A program made the translations under genes and the position numbers. Positions 1-12,560 of a stretch of 64,000 nucleotides of DNA are shown in pieces. Position 1 is the stretch's first letter. Every line of letters begins with the position of its first letter. Below the pieces are notes generated by a model that was not told the origin of the DNA, ran no database searches, and saw nothing but the letters and a program-made list of their open reading frames with translations. This DNA is from Kuschelorhynchus macadamiae (Eukaryota; Arthropoda; Insecta; Coleoptera; Curculionidae): positions 1,207,996-1,271,995 of the forward strand of contig JAUTXW010005178.1 in the NCBI GenBank assembly GCA_030620095.1, read 5' to 3'.

Positions 1-284
1 TACCAGACACTACGAAGTAAAATAAGATTGTTTCAGTATGGTTTAAAAACTTTTATTTCAGTAATGTTAATATTAATAGGCATAAATACATTATAATGTA
101 TAATAAATATGCTAATATAAAAATATAAACAAGTAAAAATCTCTCTTTACGAGTTATATATGTATAAAACTTTAAAAGCTGCTAGTCTATCAAAAATCTC
201 TGGTTGAGTTTTTCATGTAACTGTCTATAAAAGTTGTACATTTGAAGTAATTGTTGAAGAAAATACTTTAATTATTGGCTGGTA

Positions 285-414
285 AGGGCCAAATTATAAA
301 TAGGCTGATAATTTTACCAAACAGATATTTACCATAGTTACAATTGTCTCAACAATGGTATCCTTGACAGTTATCTCCTTGGTAAAGTTACCAGCCTATT
401 CATAATTTGGCCCT
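285..414. repeat. 130-bp MITE with ~36-bp terminal inverted repeats
   Basis: The left end starts AGGGCCAAATTAT and the right end is its reverse complement. The two arms (about 285-320 and 379-414) match over about 36 bp with three mismatches, leaving a core of under 60 bp with no coding capacity. This is the shape of a non-autonomous DNA transposon. No clear target-site duplication is visible, so the exact termini could be a base or two off. Confidence 0.7.
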
Positions 415-1264
415 CAATGAGGCAAAACACATATCTCGAATGCCCCTCTGGTTACACCACTGCTATAAATTGACATAAAATGTTCTTGGATTAAAATAAT
501 TTTTAGGTTATTTATATTATAATTTAATATTGTTCAAATACGAGATGTGAAGTACTGTAATAAAATGAATCAATAATTTTCAATATATTTAGTATTAAGA
601 ACCCATATAATTGGTTTTTTGCCATGAGGTTTAAGATTAAAATGAAAAATAAGGCTTAAATTTGTTACCTGAACCAAGCTTTATTTTGTTGCACTAAGTA
701 GTTCTTACGCTGTGCTGTTTACAGATAGGAATGGAATGAATAGGAAGGTGAAACTTACCTAAAATAGTCACAGAAAAGTGTTGTTTAATCGAATTCTGAC
801 TTGCAACACACTGAGTAGTATAATTTTTTGCTTTTGTAAGGACGCATCGCAATTTCGTGTAGTAGTTTACTGGAAATTTAGAAAACATATTTACTAAGAA
901 TTTTGAAGTGTCTCAAAAATATGACATATTTCTATATGTGACATATGCCATAAACAAACAATTTGTCAAACCAGATATTATACAGAGCAGATGAAAATAC
1001 ATCTTCTTAATAGCGAGGTAGGTATGATTTTTAGCATAGAATTGTTCAATACATTTTTGAAACTAAAATTATTCCTTTAAGGGTTAAAAATTCTATTTTT
1101 TCTTTCGACAACTTTTATTGATACTATTTGATCTGGCTCTATTCACAACAGCCAAGCAAAATTAGTCACAAAACTTCGAAAAATTCGGACCAAGCTGAAT
1201 GTTTGTGGAGATATTTATTTTGATATCCTAAACATATCTTAAAAGTACCCTAAATTGGAATCAA
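415..1264. other. Gene-free AT-rich DNA
   Basis: I see no coding region, RNA gene or strong repeat here. The one short open frame (minus strand, 694-888) has no recognisable motif and no splice context. Confidence 0.6.
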
Positions 1265-1703
1265 TGGCATTAGCCACCAGAGCAGTTGTTTCTCTGATTC
1301 CATTTTGCGCCTTTACCCTACACGGGGATGGCTAGTCTATGGCGGGTGATTAGCTCTAGAAAGAGCGACATCGCAATCGGCGTTTAACTGAAATGGATCA
1401 TTACGCCTGCGGTATTGCAGGTTATGTTCCAGAGTTCGGACGTTGGCGATACGTGAAATAAAAATACATTATCATTATTTCTCCCAAGGAAGTCAGAAAT
1501 TAACAGTGTTATTCAATGCTGTCGTCGTATTAGCCAGAGGAATATTTGTTTCTGTGATTCCATTTTGTGCCTTTGATCTGTACGAGGCTTGCTAGTCCAT
1601 GTCGGGCTGATGAGCTTTAAAAAGAGCGAACTTGCCAGCGTCGTTTGGCATCCTTGGGCAGATTTTGGTGTAACGTAATACAAAAATATATTAATAAGGT
1701 TGT
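1265..1703. repeat. Two diverged direct copies of a ~260-bp dispersed repeat
   Basis: Unit 1 (from ~1265) and unit 2 (from ~1527) share the ordered blocks TTAGCCA, TTTGTGATTCCATTTTG-like, GCTAGTC, GAGCT..AAAGAGCGA and end in an AAAATA(C/T)ATTA tail. A third, partial copy sits at about 14937-15095. The order is conserved but the copies are diverged, so this is an old interspersed family. I cannot assign it to a class; a SINE or short non-autonomous element is possible. Confidence 0.55.
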
Positions 1704-2162
1704 TTGATGTTTTTTTGTAAAATCAGTATCTGCATTTTTGTGTGAAAAATACGTTTTATTTACCACTTTACCACACTAAACTGGTAGAAGAATGCTCAAT
1801 TCAGAAAAATTAGCATGCAACTTATGCAGCAGAGCCGGTTTGAAAATTATAGATCGAAACACTTTTTTCATGTCTACATCGCATTTCTTATAAAAATGCA
1901 ATAGATCTTATCATTCCAATCAAAACAACAAAAGGAAATGAAACATAACTCCATATTTTATTCTAAATGTAAAAAATTGGATAAATTTACTTTTTTCCGA
2001 AACTTCCCTAATAAGAAAACTCTCCTGGTGGCGAACCTTATAACCCAAGAGTAATTTAACCGAAAGTAGGAGATTATCAACAGGGCAAGAACTGTTATAT
2101 AGTAGAATAAGGTTTCTTTGTGGGATGGGTTTACAGTTGGTCAAAGTTAGTTGTGCTTTAGC

Positions 2163-2166
<4 letters not shown>

Positions 2167-2227
<61 letters not shown>
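2167..2227. repeat. (TA)n microsatellite
   Basis: Uninterrupted TA dinucleotide run of about 30 units. Confidence 0.97.
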
Positions 2228-2231
<4 letters not shown>

Positions 2232-2340
2232 ACGAATTTAGCCCTGGTCATAGATTTGCTGAGATTTAGATGAATTTGTTTATTGTTTGATATTTTATTG
2301 AAGTAGACTTACCTTAATTTTTATCCATGTAACGACTATG

Positions 2341-2341
<1 letters not shown>

Positions 2342-2425
<84 letters not shown>
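2342..2425. repeat. (TA)n microsatellite
   Basis: Uninterrupted TA run of about 41 units, only ~115 bp from the previous one. Confidence 0.97.
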
Positions 2426-2427
<2 letters not shown>

Positions 2428-2501
2428 TTCGCTTTTTCTACAACAAATCAGCCTAACCTAATACACATTTTTATTAACAAGTTTTGTTAAAAAAAATCGG
2501 A

Positions 2502-2565
2502 TACGCATCCATTGCACCGAAAATTAAGAGCCCTACCACTGAGCCAGGAAGCTCACACTGAACAT
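2502..2565 (-). ncRNA. tRNA-like (SINE head?) sequence
   Basis: On the minus strand TGGCTCAGTGG matches the Pol III A-box consensus TRGCNNAGYNGG. About 45 nt later GGATGCGTATCC resembles a damaged B box, and a T run follows. Acceptor and T stems do not pair properly, so this is a tRNA-derived relic or SINE head rather than a working tRNA. The flank at 2443-2490 resembles 39960-40015. Confidence 0.3.
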
Positions 2566-2599
2566 TCAACAAAACTTGTTTACACTACGCCGAAATAAA

Positions 2600-4225
2600 C
2601 GACGAACCCATGGGAACCACGTTCAACAATATGTGTTATGATTGGTGGGTTCCAAAGGCGATTTAGGGTTTTGTTGTCCATTTCAATACGTGATATCGAT
2701 ATAAACGTTTTTAACTGACGTTACGATCAAATCCGTATTAACAAAAGATTCGGAGTTGAAGAAATCAACTTGATGGGTAAACAGTTTTTCCAAATTATAG
2801 TTTCAAAGTTATTGAATTTATTCCAGTTAAACGTTTAACCTTGTGGGGCGTATAGTACAGTTGTTTTATATTCTAATTATGTGCAGTATGACTAATCAAC
2901 CGTAAAAATGTGACCTAATAAAAGTCAGTAAGCTGGGTATTTCCATGTTACTACCTACATGAAACGCCACTAGATTTATTTTATTCTGTAATAAGTGTTT
3001 ATTGTTTAATGAGTTGTAAAACCAACGTTTTGATTAATACAAATGGCAACTTTCATATGTGAATTAAATATCCTAAAAGTTTTATAAAAAAGGTAATGAA
3101 ATAAAACTAATAAAAAGATTATAAAATATTTTTATTGAGTCAAATAGTGATTGTAAAAACTAAAGTTATTAAAATTAATATATTTTTATGATTGCAACTT
3201 ATATAAGATGTGCGATAACCTTAGGCATATAGAAATATATTTATTATCAGGGCATATTTAGACCTTTTCAAATAACCGAACGAATGAAACAGTTTCGAAA
3301 AAGAACAAATAATTAATTTGCATTTTATTTCCTGTTAAATTGTCGGTTTTATTTCCAGTTTCTAGTGAAATATTATGTTACTAAGTTGGTCAGTATACAA
3401 AAGATTGACTGTACTCTGGCCTTTCTAAATTTTAAAGCAGTATCACAAACAAAAGATTAGAAAGAACCACCCCAAGTATATCACTGATTTCTATATGACT
3501 ACTCGTATATTATCACAAAAATGTTAAAATAATATTTATAAAGCGCACTTATAGTGCCAAAAATACTTAACAAATATATCACTGAATCCTATACTATAAG
3601 AAATATTGTTCTTCCCATTTTTAGTTTCGTAAATCAGATATGAAAGTTATTATTTTTCTTGTTAGATAGAATCTTTTGAGAGTGCAATACCTAGTTTTAT
3701 GAAATAGTTACAAATATAGTTATGCATTAGTTAAACCTTAAAGTTTAAGTTTTTTTGGTTAACTGGTGGTATTGAGTTCTTATATCTTAACTTTACCGGA
3801 TGAATCAACAATGGATGGAGTATCGTATAGCTATCAATTGTGAATTAAAAATAATATTCATGTTGTTGAACACTAAAACAATGCACTGTATTTTTGCTAT
3901 GTACTAGGTTAATTTGCGTGAGAAAATTTCGTATTCGTGCATTCTTCTTTCAAACCGAAGATCCTTAATTTTTCGAGGATAATAAATATATTTAATTATG
4001 ATGCATATGAAAGGTTTCTAAATTTAAACTCGTATTTTCTAGTGTTCGGAAAGGCTATGTATTATAGCAGTATTAAGGACGGTGGTAAGGTCTTTTCTGT
4101 AGTTGTTCAAGTTCTTAAACATATACTCGTATTTCTCGGTACCTTCTAACACCAATTCTAAAGTTTTTTATACTTTTATTTTAAAAATGGATTTTTTTTA
4201 TTAGCATATAAATGCAAGATTCTCC
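2600..4225. other. Gene-free AT-rich DNA
   Basis: No coding region, RNA gene or repeat boundary that I can support. Short chance open frames only. Confidence 0.55.
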
Positions 4226-4227
4226 TC

Positions 4228-4790
4228 AGTTGGCATGCTCTATTTCTCCAAACAAAATTTCTAGCGTTCGTGCAATTCTCCAATAATAAGCAATTATTAA
4301 CAATAATTATATCTCTCTTAATTATTATATTACAAAATATACTTCTTGAAATGGCATGGTAGATTCGAAGAAACACTTGATAGATAAATCCTATACATAT
4401 GCGGTTTGCTACAAATTGACCTCTATACAACAGAGTAGCAGGAGTAGCAGGTTTTCTTCTTACCCTATAGTAATAATTTTTTCATATATTTATTTTAATT
4501 TTTCTGTCTTAAGACTGATTGTGAAATTATTGCTCTCGGGTGGCATGCTTAATTCTGCCAAACAAATTATCTGTTGTCTCTGCAGTTCCGGAACAACAAG
4601 CAAATAAATCTGTTTTCAAGTAAATTATTATATTATTAAATATAATTCCTAAAACGGCTTTGGAATCGAAGAAGTACTTGAAGATAAATGCTTCAAATGT
4701 GCAGTTTCAGGTCAATTCCAATAGCAGCACATGTTGTTTTTCAAATACAGCAGAGCCACTGTTACTTAAAAAAGATGCTTTCTGTACTGG
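4228..4790. repeat. Diverged ~310-bp direct duplication
   Basis: Blocks around 4228 (TTGGCATGCT, CCAAACAAA, ATTATTATATTA, TCGAAGAA.CACTTGA) recur in the same order starting near 4539. The offset is about 311 bp. Divergence is high, so the duplication is old. The two small open frames in this interval (4356-4607 and 4660-4935, plus strand) lie in the homologous repeat copies and show no known domain. Confidence 0.5.
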
Positions 4791-4939
4791 GTACTTTTTT
4801 TTGCACTGTCAATACTGGTTGGATTCGAAAATAAAATGGACCATCCCAAAAATTAAAAAAAAAGGGAACATATTAAACTTTAAATTAAATGGTCCAGAAT
4901 TAAGAGTGTGCATTTTCTACTATTTTAAGAGGTAATAAA

Positions 4940-6049
4940 CCACACAATTATTCCATACAATTGTTGACTATCCTATTTACATTTAATTTAGAGTTCGTTA
5001 AAGACAATGGGAAAAACTTTTTGAACTAAAGGTAATAGAGATAATAAAATTCTAAAAACGTGATTTTATTTTATTATTTACAAAAAGTTTCAGCAGTATT
5101 TGTAAAGATTTCTTCAGAAAATCATCTTTCTCTCCAAATGTTTTCAACTGTTTTGTTTCTAGCAAAGTTTGTACTTAGAGCCGTTTTTCGGACTGACATA
5201 TCTACGTATCAATTTTTACCATATTGGGAACACAACAGATGTAGAAAGAAAGATAGAAAAATACTTGGCTTTTCTTTAAGTAATTTTGATTTGTTTAAGA
5301 AAAAAGAGATCAGTTTGATAGTTTTTGGTTCCAATTCTATACAGTACTTTAAAAAAATTGAACAACTGGTTTTGTAAATTCACATGTAGAAGGATGTGTT
5401 CCTCAAGATAGTATATGTAACACTTTCCAATACATCAGAGAATAATTAACAGTTCTTTTGTCATCTTTTCCAGTATTTCTAAGATACCTCATCATCATTA
5501 CTTTTTACAAAGGGTCCTTTTTATAAACATTCATTTACCTTCACATACACGTATTTCATACCACACTATTATTGATTAAATTCAGTTCGTTATTTAGTTT
5601 AAGTTCATGTACAGATCCTTTACAATTTTTTGGGTTATTTTGTGGCACACTCTCTTATTTATTCTGGACAGTAAGCTCGGCATCTTTTTCTAAATCTCAC
5701 TTCCCTATTTTTCTGTAATTATTTAATAATTTAGGTAAATATTTTTTATAAAGCAAAAACAAAATTACAGATTTACGTAACGTAACGAAAAAAACGAATG
5801 GTTTTTAATATTTTTATGATTGTCTTTAGGCAAAAATTTCAGAAAAATGTTTTTCTCGTCGTCAATTATTTTTTAACAATCAATTTCGCCTTAATTATGT
5901 GTTTTTTTTCAGTATACATAAACTGTCGTTTCCAATAATTTCAGTTTTGGTACACAAACCTGAAATATATTTCGAAGAACAGAATCAAACCAGAAAAGTA
6001 GGGAACTTTTTTTACATTTTCACCGATAATTTAAAACTAAAATTTAACA
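4940..6049. other. Gene-free AT-rich DNA
   Basis: An open frame of 105 codons at 5060-5377 (plus) has no recognised motif and no splice sites. I do not call it a gene. Confidence 0.5.
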
Positions 6050-6268
6050 CTCGTATTCACTAAAGAGGTTTAAATTTAGACCTGGACTGACTTCATACTT
6101 ACAGGTTTAAGATGACATTTTTAACAATTGAACAAATAATTTTTCTAAATGTCACAATAATTACAAGATGGTAGTGACATAAGCGACACACAACTGGCGA
6201 ACTAAGAGTTTTAAGTACCATGGCAACTAGACCCGGTCTAACTCTTAAACCTTTTTAGTGAATACGGG
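6050..6268. repeat. ~217-bp MITE with ~35-bp terminal inverted repeats
   Basis: The left end contains CGTATTCACTAAAGAGGTTTAA (split by one mismatch) followed by TTAGACC. The right end is its reverse complement, ending GGTCTAACTC..TTTAGTGAATACG. The core between them is non-coding. This is the arrangement of a short non-autonomous DNA transposon. The exact terminus within the C/G run is uncertain. Confidence 0.65.
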
Positions 6269-6269
6269 G

Positions 6270-8952
6270 GAAAACGTTTACATTAACCCTTAAAATTTGG
6301 CAGTCAGTTGTAGAGTCAACGATCCACATTTACTCTCAAGAAAAAAATTTTAAAGGGAATTATAACGAAAACTATATCTTGCTTCATAAATATGCTTAAA
6401 TATTACTGCCAAAGAATATATACCACACAACAATATGAAGAACCAATTATATCGCCATATATACGAATGTAACCAGGTTTTTGTGCAATTCATTTTTACT
6501 GTTATCCTTTATATATAAATTATGTACATAAATAATAAAAAACCAATGGGCTATTTCTTAATTTTAATTATTAAAATAATCATAACCTTTGAATATTGAT
6601 TTAGCATACATTTTTTCAAAAAAATCTAGATTTATTTGGGTATTTTATTTACAAATAATCTTAATTTGTATAGAAAGCTTAGAAAAATCATTACACTTGT
6701 TATCAAAATTTTGGTTCTTCAAACATCAAATTTTTATATCTTTCTCCTCTATTTTTTAATTCGAGACGATCTAATCATAGTGTAAACTAAATCAAACTGA
6801 CAGATGATAATTTTTTGTTGTCATTTTCCAATAAATGCTCTTAAACATTTTTAGAGGTAAACATTAATGATCTTGAAGAAATCAAACACATTTAAGGTTA
6901 TTTATTGTTGGCGTGAGACACTGAACTTTATTTAATTTTGTTAAAATGGTTGAATTATTTAAAAATGATTTAGCTATGTTAACCAATTTAAGTATGGGTA
7001 TGTCTAATCTAACGAGGCACCATCTTCACTGATTCACGTGTTCCCTTGATGTTACTAAATATAAGAAAATCCAAAATATCACAATATTGTGATATATCCC
7101 CTTCTTTTGTGTATTAAAATTTATTATGTGTCCTAAAGTAACTTCAGTCCAATACTGGTAAAGATAAAAGAGGAATATGCTCTTTTCCCCTTGGAGGAAT
7201 ACCGATGTCTCCATTTGAAACGGGTAAAATAACTGAAGGTAGCAATTTTTGATACCAGAATAAACTGGAGCAGATGTGAACGATATTATACATAATTGAA
7301 ATCGTCTCCTATCTCAGCTTAACCCACATCACCTGCAAAATGTAATGTATCTAGAATATAAATTTGCTAAGGGGACGAAGTCATAGTAAAAAAAACTGGG
7401 ATTATAGAATTGAGAATGGGATCAGATTTTATTTCCCAAAATGTACCAATAAAATTGGATTATTCGTGATCAGGAACCAACAATTTTCTTTTCGGCTCAC
7501 AGAAGAGAAAACGGGCCGCAGAGGGTCCATATATTTTCAGACTATCAGGAGATTATGAGATCATGCAAATGACAGAATGACATCCGGGCTGGCGATGTAG
7601 AAATCAATTGATAACTAAAAGAATCCTTTACTGAAAAGGGCTACCTTAGTAAAATGAAAATTTTTCCTCGGTGATCAATTGGAGGCTTTATATAATATAA
7701 TGGAGAACAGTTCTGGGTATAATTTTTCAGTCTTTCGATTGTGTGTTGCAGCAGGGACCTCATCGACTGGGACAGGGAGCTAGCTTAACAAAGTGGGTAT
7801 AGTAGCTAGTAAGGGTATACACAATCAGCCAATTCTTACCACAGCGTTTCTGGCAGTAGGCAGGTCCAAGAGAAAAAATATTTATGCACAAGAAAGTCAA
7901 CAGAATAGTTTCGAGGAATAACGAGTAAGCTCAAAACCGTATTTATTCTTGTCAAAACAGTTTACCGTTCATATATCTGATAAAAAAAATTGAAAAAACC
8001 TCACCAAACTTGACGAGACATCTCGTAGATAAATTGGAGAGACTTGGAGAAAGATAGCATACATAAGTGTGGGTTAAGGAGTTGGTTACCCCAACAATTC
8101 CTTATCTGCCAACTATTTTGAATTTTTTTTTAATTGTATTTCTTTTTCTTTAGACTAAAACTTCTTTTCATGCCTTAGAAAAGAATCTGTAAAACCATAT
8201 GAATGTGAACTCTCAAACAGTAAAAGACTGGTATTGCAACTAATATTTCTGTATACAACCACAAAGATTTATGTAGAATCGGTATACTGTATCTAAAATG
8301 TTTATTTATCAATTTGAAAATATATTGCCCAACAATTTTGGATCTGTTATTTAGATTTGCTAAATTACCTCTTCGCTGTCTTGATGTAGCCTCCCTTGAA
8401 TTAATTTATTTAAACTTCAAAACAAAGGTTTCTATTCACAAGACATTTAGCTTATTTAGATTAACCATAATTGAGCTAAATGTTGCAGCAATTGAATGAC
8501 ACTTTAAACATTTTAAGAATATTTAAAGAGCATTAAGGATACTGTCTCCTCCCTGCCTTAATGTTACTTCTTTTGCACCCGATTAAACTTCGTACTATAC
8601 CCAACTAAAACAACCTAAGAGAATTTAATAACCATTTAGGACATTACCGGAGAACAGAAACGTTTTGTAAAATTAGTTTTATAGTAATGTAGTACATTTA
8701 TTTTTAATTTCGTTCAATTGAACGAACAAATAAAATTAAACAATAAATGATAATTCTGGGATTGGGTATAGTTTGCTTCTTAATTTGATTAGTGTATCTA
8801 CCAAGTTTATTTAAGTTTATAAAATAATTTAGTTAATTGAAAAAATCATAAAACAGATATTCATTTAATTATTTAAAGTAATTATAAAAATATTATTAAG
8901 AAATTCAGTACCTTTGAAGAAATAAATTATTGTCGGAATCGTCTCACATACA
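6270..8952. other. Gene-free stretch with one perfect short palindrome
   Basis: No gene is supported. A perfect 18-bp palindrome, TTCGTTCAATTGAACGAA, lies at 8709-8726. Small open frames at 7026-7214 (minus), 7364-7558 (plus) and 8314-8499 (plus) carry no recognisable domain. Confidence 0.5.
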
Positions 8953-8953
8953 C

Positions 8954-10676
8954 AGGGTGTCCCAGGGACTGTAATAAAAGAATACTAGTGACCGAAGACA
9001 TAATCAATAAACTCCTGTGTTGTTATTCAACATTCAACGGTTGAAAAGATACACTGTTTTTATAATTGTTTTAGATATCTTCTAGCTCAACTAATAAGTC
9101 CCCAAGATGCTACTAGACAACACATTTTGACTATATATCTTTATCGACTAAATGACAAAGCATTTTACTATTTTAATATTGTTTTTACCTGATTTCTAGA
9201 AAAGTTTAGAACATTTTCTAATACTCTAAGTCAGAGCAAAAAATACCTAAAAATTAAAAAATATTAGGGATACCAGAAATTTTCGTAAAAAAACAAACTG
9301 CTCTTACCTTCGGGTGTTTTTGTATAAACATGTTGGCCGTATCACAAACAGAAAAATCTCCAGTTTTTGCGTTGCACGTGGATCGGCAACCATATTTTTT
9401 ACTTTTTTTTATTAGTAGTTTCAGATGCCTATGTCCAATACATACATAACATATAAAACACATGATATAATTTTTTTCGAATTTTCTTAATATTTTGTGC
9501 TTAATCAATTTTGATAAAATTTGTGAAATGACACTTCTTGGTGTTACTAAGATTCATATCAAATTTGAAGCCTTTATATCTAATAATAAAACGACAAGAA
9601 ACTACAATTTGAAAATTGAATCGTCTGTAGTTTTTGTGCAAATCGGTCAAATTAAATGTTTTATCTTTTTATATGAAGTTTTTTTTATCTTCAAAATAGC
9701 GCGAAAAATTATTTAATAAATAGGATATTCTATTTAATTTTTTACTTAAAAAAATTACAAAATTTGTGTTTTTTGTTTTAAATACTTATTTTTATATTTA
9801 AATAAAAAAAACGATTATATTCAAAACGAAAAGCAAATAATTTCAAAAGCTTATTTTAAAATGAATTAAAGATATTTCGACTTTTAATAAAATAAGTAAA
9901 AAAAATTTTATTTAATATTAAGTTTTGTGTTTAAAAATTAACCTTTGTAATGATTTGGGTTTTCTTTTGAGTATAATCGCTAAAAATAAACATTTAAAAA
10001 AAATAATTTTTTTTAAATTATATTTTTGTTAATTAAATAATTAACAAAATTTTTTGTTTAATAAATAATTTTTAGTGCTAATTTTTGGAGATTAAAGAAC
10101 CTACATTTAAAAAATAAAACATTCAATATGTTCCAAGTGAATTGCAGTTTTTAACCATTCTATTAGGTACAAAGACTTAGAATTTGGTATGTTTATTTAT
10201 TAGTAACCGCTAGAAGTTTCTTTTTACAAGTTTCTATCAAAATTTAATACACACTAATAATATTATGAAAATACGAAAACTCTTTGTCATGCAGCTTTTG
10301 TTACTTTGTAAGTTATGCAATGGACAACATCAGATCAGTTTTATCGGAATTTGAAAATAAAGATTTTTTTGTTCTATTGGATCAATAGAAGCAGCTATGC
10401 GCATGTTTTTACAAAAGAAAAATTTAAAATGAAACATAAAAATTCAAAATTTCTTTTTCCTGTGACACCAACATGTCTATACAAAAAAAAAGCTGAGGGG
10501 AAAAGCAGTTCCTTTTTGACAAAAATTTCCGATAGATCGACTCCACTGTATCGAATAACTCTCAAACCATTGAATTCCAGTTAACCTATTGCTTTTAAAG
10601 ATTGATGATGATGTTTTCTATTTCTTCCCAGATTTCAGATTTATTTTTTTAACTATCACCTCTGGGACATCCTGAA
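8954..10676. mobile_element. Candidate 1.7-kb TIR element with no recognisable transposase
   Basis: The left end reads CAGGGTGTCCCAGGG and the right end, reverse complemented, reads CAGGATGTCCCAGAGG. Ends of the form CAGGGTGTCCCA are common in insect Tc1/mariner-type elements. The interior is very AT-rich, and I could not recognise a transposase in any frame. The inverted repeats are short (~15 bp), so a chance pairing of two unrelated ends cannot be excluded. Near the centre lies a perfect 12-bp-stem hairpin at 10024-10049. Confidence 0.4.
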
Positions 10677-11094
10677 TAGACAAAAAATACTTTTAGAAAG
10701 AGAATTAAAACAAGTTGTTGAGGAATAAATCAGATTGAATTTAGTCTACAGGGCAAAAGAAAATATTATGCTCTTTCGGATCAATTAAAATTAAGTTCTA
10801 CATAGTTTTTGTTATTATGGTGCATATTCTTTAACCTTATTCGAACTGATCTATCAAATGCTTCAGGTAATTATGCCACAAAACCAGTATTAAATTAGTT
10901 TGTACATTACAGACTCGCCTCTAAGGAAATGCCGCATTACCACTTAGAGGCTTTAAGTGTCAAAAACTTAAATCTAAGCTTTACTTCAATATCGAGATCA
11001 TTACAACTTCATCCCTTGAGTCACTAATGCTACAAGATTACACAAAAATCTTACATGAAATATTAATGCAGCGCAATTCGCACAACGTATTTAA

Positions 11095-11496
11095 TTAATT
11101 AATTATTGGTCTTGGGTTTGCAATAATCATTGCGAAATTGTCAACCACAGCCTTAATTAAGCCTGCGTATAAAATAATTGTGCAGAAATAGCACCGCATA
11201 ATAAAACACTTTGATAAAATACAGCCAGTGTCAAACCAAATAGAAAAAAAAGTACCAGTCTTATCAATATTCCCCCCTGATATACCATATTTTATCAAAG
11301 TCGTCAGACAATCACAAATAATTTTGAGACAACGCTTAACATTACGCGCATTATTTACATTCCTCTCTCTACAAAGTACTATATAGGGAATTAAAACCAA
11401 AACACATAAGTTCTGTATGGACCACCGCGTATCAATTACAATATCCCTGTATTCAATCTCCTGTTTTTTATAAATACAAGAAAAACTTATTTCCAT
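11095..11496 (-). CDS. Hypothetical ORF, 133 codons
   Basis: An uninterrupted ATG-initiated frame of 133 codons, which is long for such AT-rich DNA. The product is rich in Ile and Cys, with two hydrophobic stretches (about residues 30-40 and 100-115). I recognise no family, and there are no clear splice sites next to it. It lies downstream of the host gene's last exon on the same strand, so it is not part of that coding sequence. It may be a chance frame or a decayed exon. Confidence 0.15.
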   Translation of the reverse strand: MEISFSCIYKKQEIEYRDIVIDTRWSIQNLCVLVLIPYIVLCRERNVNNARNVKRCLKIICDCLTTLIKYGISGGNIDKTGTFFSIWFDTGCILSKCFIMRCYFCTIILYAGLIKAVVDNFAMIIANPRPIIN

Positions 11497-12189
11497 CCCA
11501 GTGACGTATATTATCTTTTATTAGCTTTACCTAATTGCTAAAATTATAGCTTTCGCAGAAACAAAGGATAGAGATACTTTCAGAAGTTAGCACATCTGAG
11601 AAAATTTGTAGTAGAGGAGCCTCTTTTCAAAGCAATGAATACCTGATGACAACATTGCCAATTTCCATCACTTATAAATGTTTATATTTTGCTGATATTT
11701 TGTGACAAAGTATTCACATAAATCTAGATAGCTGACAAGCCTTAAATAAAGCAGGTTTATACAATTATAAAATTAACTTCCAATTTTACGAATTATTGAC
11801 AGTGCGAAAGCACACCGTTGAAGGTATAACACAAAAATACCAATAATATTATTATTGAAACCATTAATTTTGCACAGTATCTTACAAGATTTGTATCTTT
11901 ACTCGTTAAAGGCAAACCAATGAAAAAATGGCATTTCTGCTATTTCAACCAATCAAATCGCGTTAAAAAATCTACAAGCTGTTTTGTCGATTTCGTTTTA
12001 TCGCTGTAATTGCCTATCTCTACTGTGTTAAAATCATTTAACTAAGTAAGTGAAGCTTGCCATGACCGAGGTAAAATTCAAACGGAACACTTGCGCGGCT
12101 CAGACGCCACCATGTTTTTGATGACATATCATATTTGCCATCAATTTTCGAATACATTGTCAGTTTGTGAATTTGTAAATTAGGTGAAA

Positions 12190-12259
12190 AAATGTACTTA
12201 AATAAGTACATTTCGTAAGTATATTGTCGATAGTATAACAACTTGTTATACTATCGACA
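12190..12259. repeat. Two adjacent perfect hairpins
   Basis: Hairpin 1 is at 12190-12213: an 11-bp stem (AAATGTACTTA) with a 2-nt loop. Hairpin 2 is at 12225-12259: a 16-bp stem (TGTCGATAGTATAACA) with a 3-nt loop ACT. Both are mismatch-free. They could be the collapsed ends of MITEs or a foldback element. Confidence 0.7.
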
Positions 12260-12424
12260 CATTTCAAAAGTCCCTTTTTAAACTATGTGAATCCGTGGTA
12301 AAAATTGACAACGTTGCAGATTTTATTCCTACTTTAAAAATTTAAGTAACATATTTCTGATAATTTTCCTCTTCGGGTAACCCTTTACTTCCTTTGTCAT
12401 GAAAGTACTGTAATCAAAAGAAAT

Positions 12425-12560
12425 CTCCCTCACAGTTTTTTACAGATCTTCAAGTTTTAAGGTCCTTACATGTCATAAAAAATGATTTTACATTCCCGCC
12501 GGTCTGTCTCTTTGTGGCAAGGCTAAAAAACTATTTAACCTTTTAACTTCAAATCTTTTA
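12425..12560 (+). repeat. Dispersed repeat family with GTCTGTC block (copy 1, diverged)
   Basis: Contains TTTTTTACAGATCTTCAAG, a GTCTGTCTC block and GCTAAAAAACTATTTAACC. The same ordered blocks occur at 21370-21530 and 41667-41820. The core TAGCTAAAAAACTACTTATCCGATT-type sequence, followed by CTTCAAAT, marks the family. It is non-coding and probably a SINE or other short interspersed element. Confidence 0.55.
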
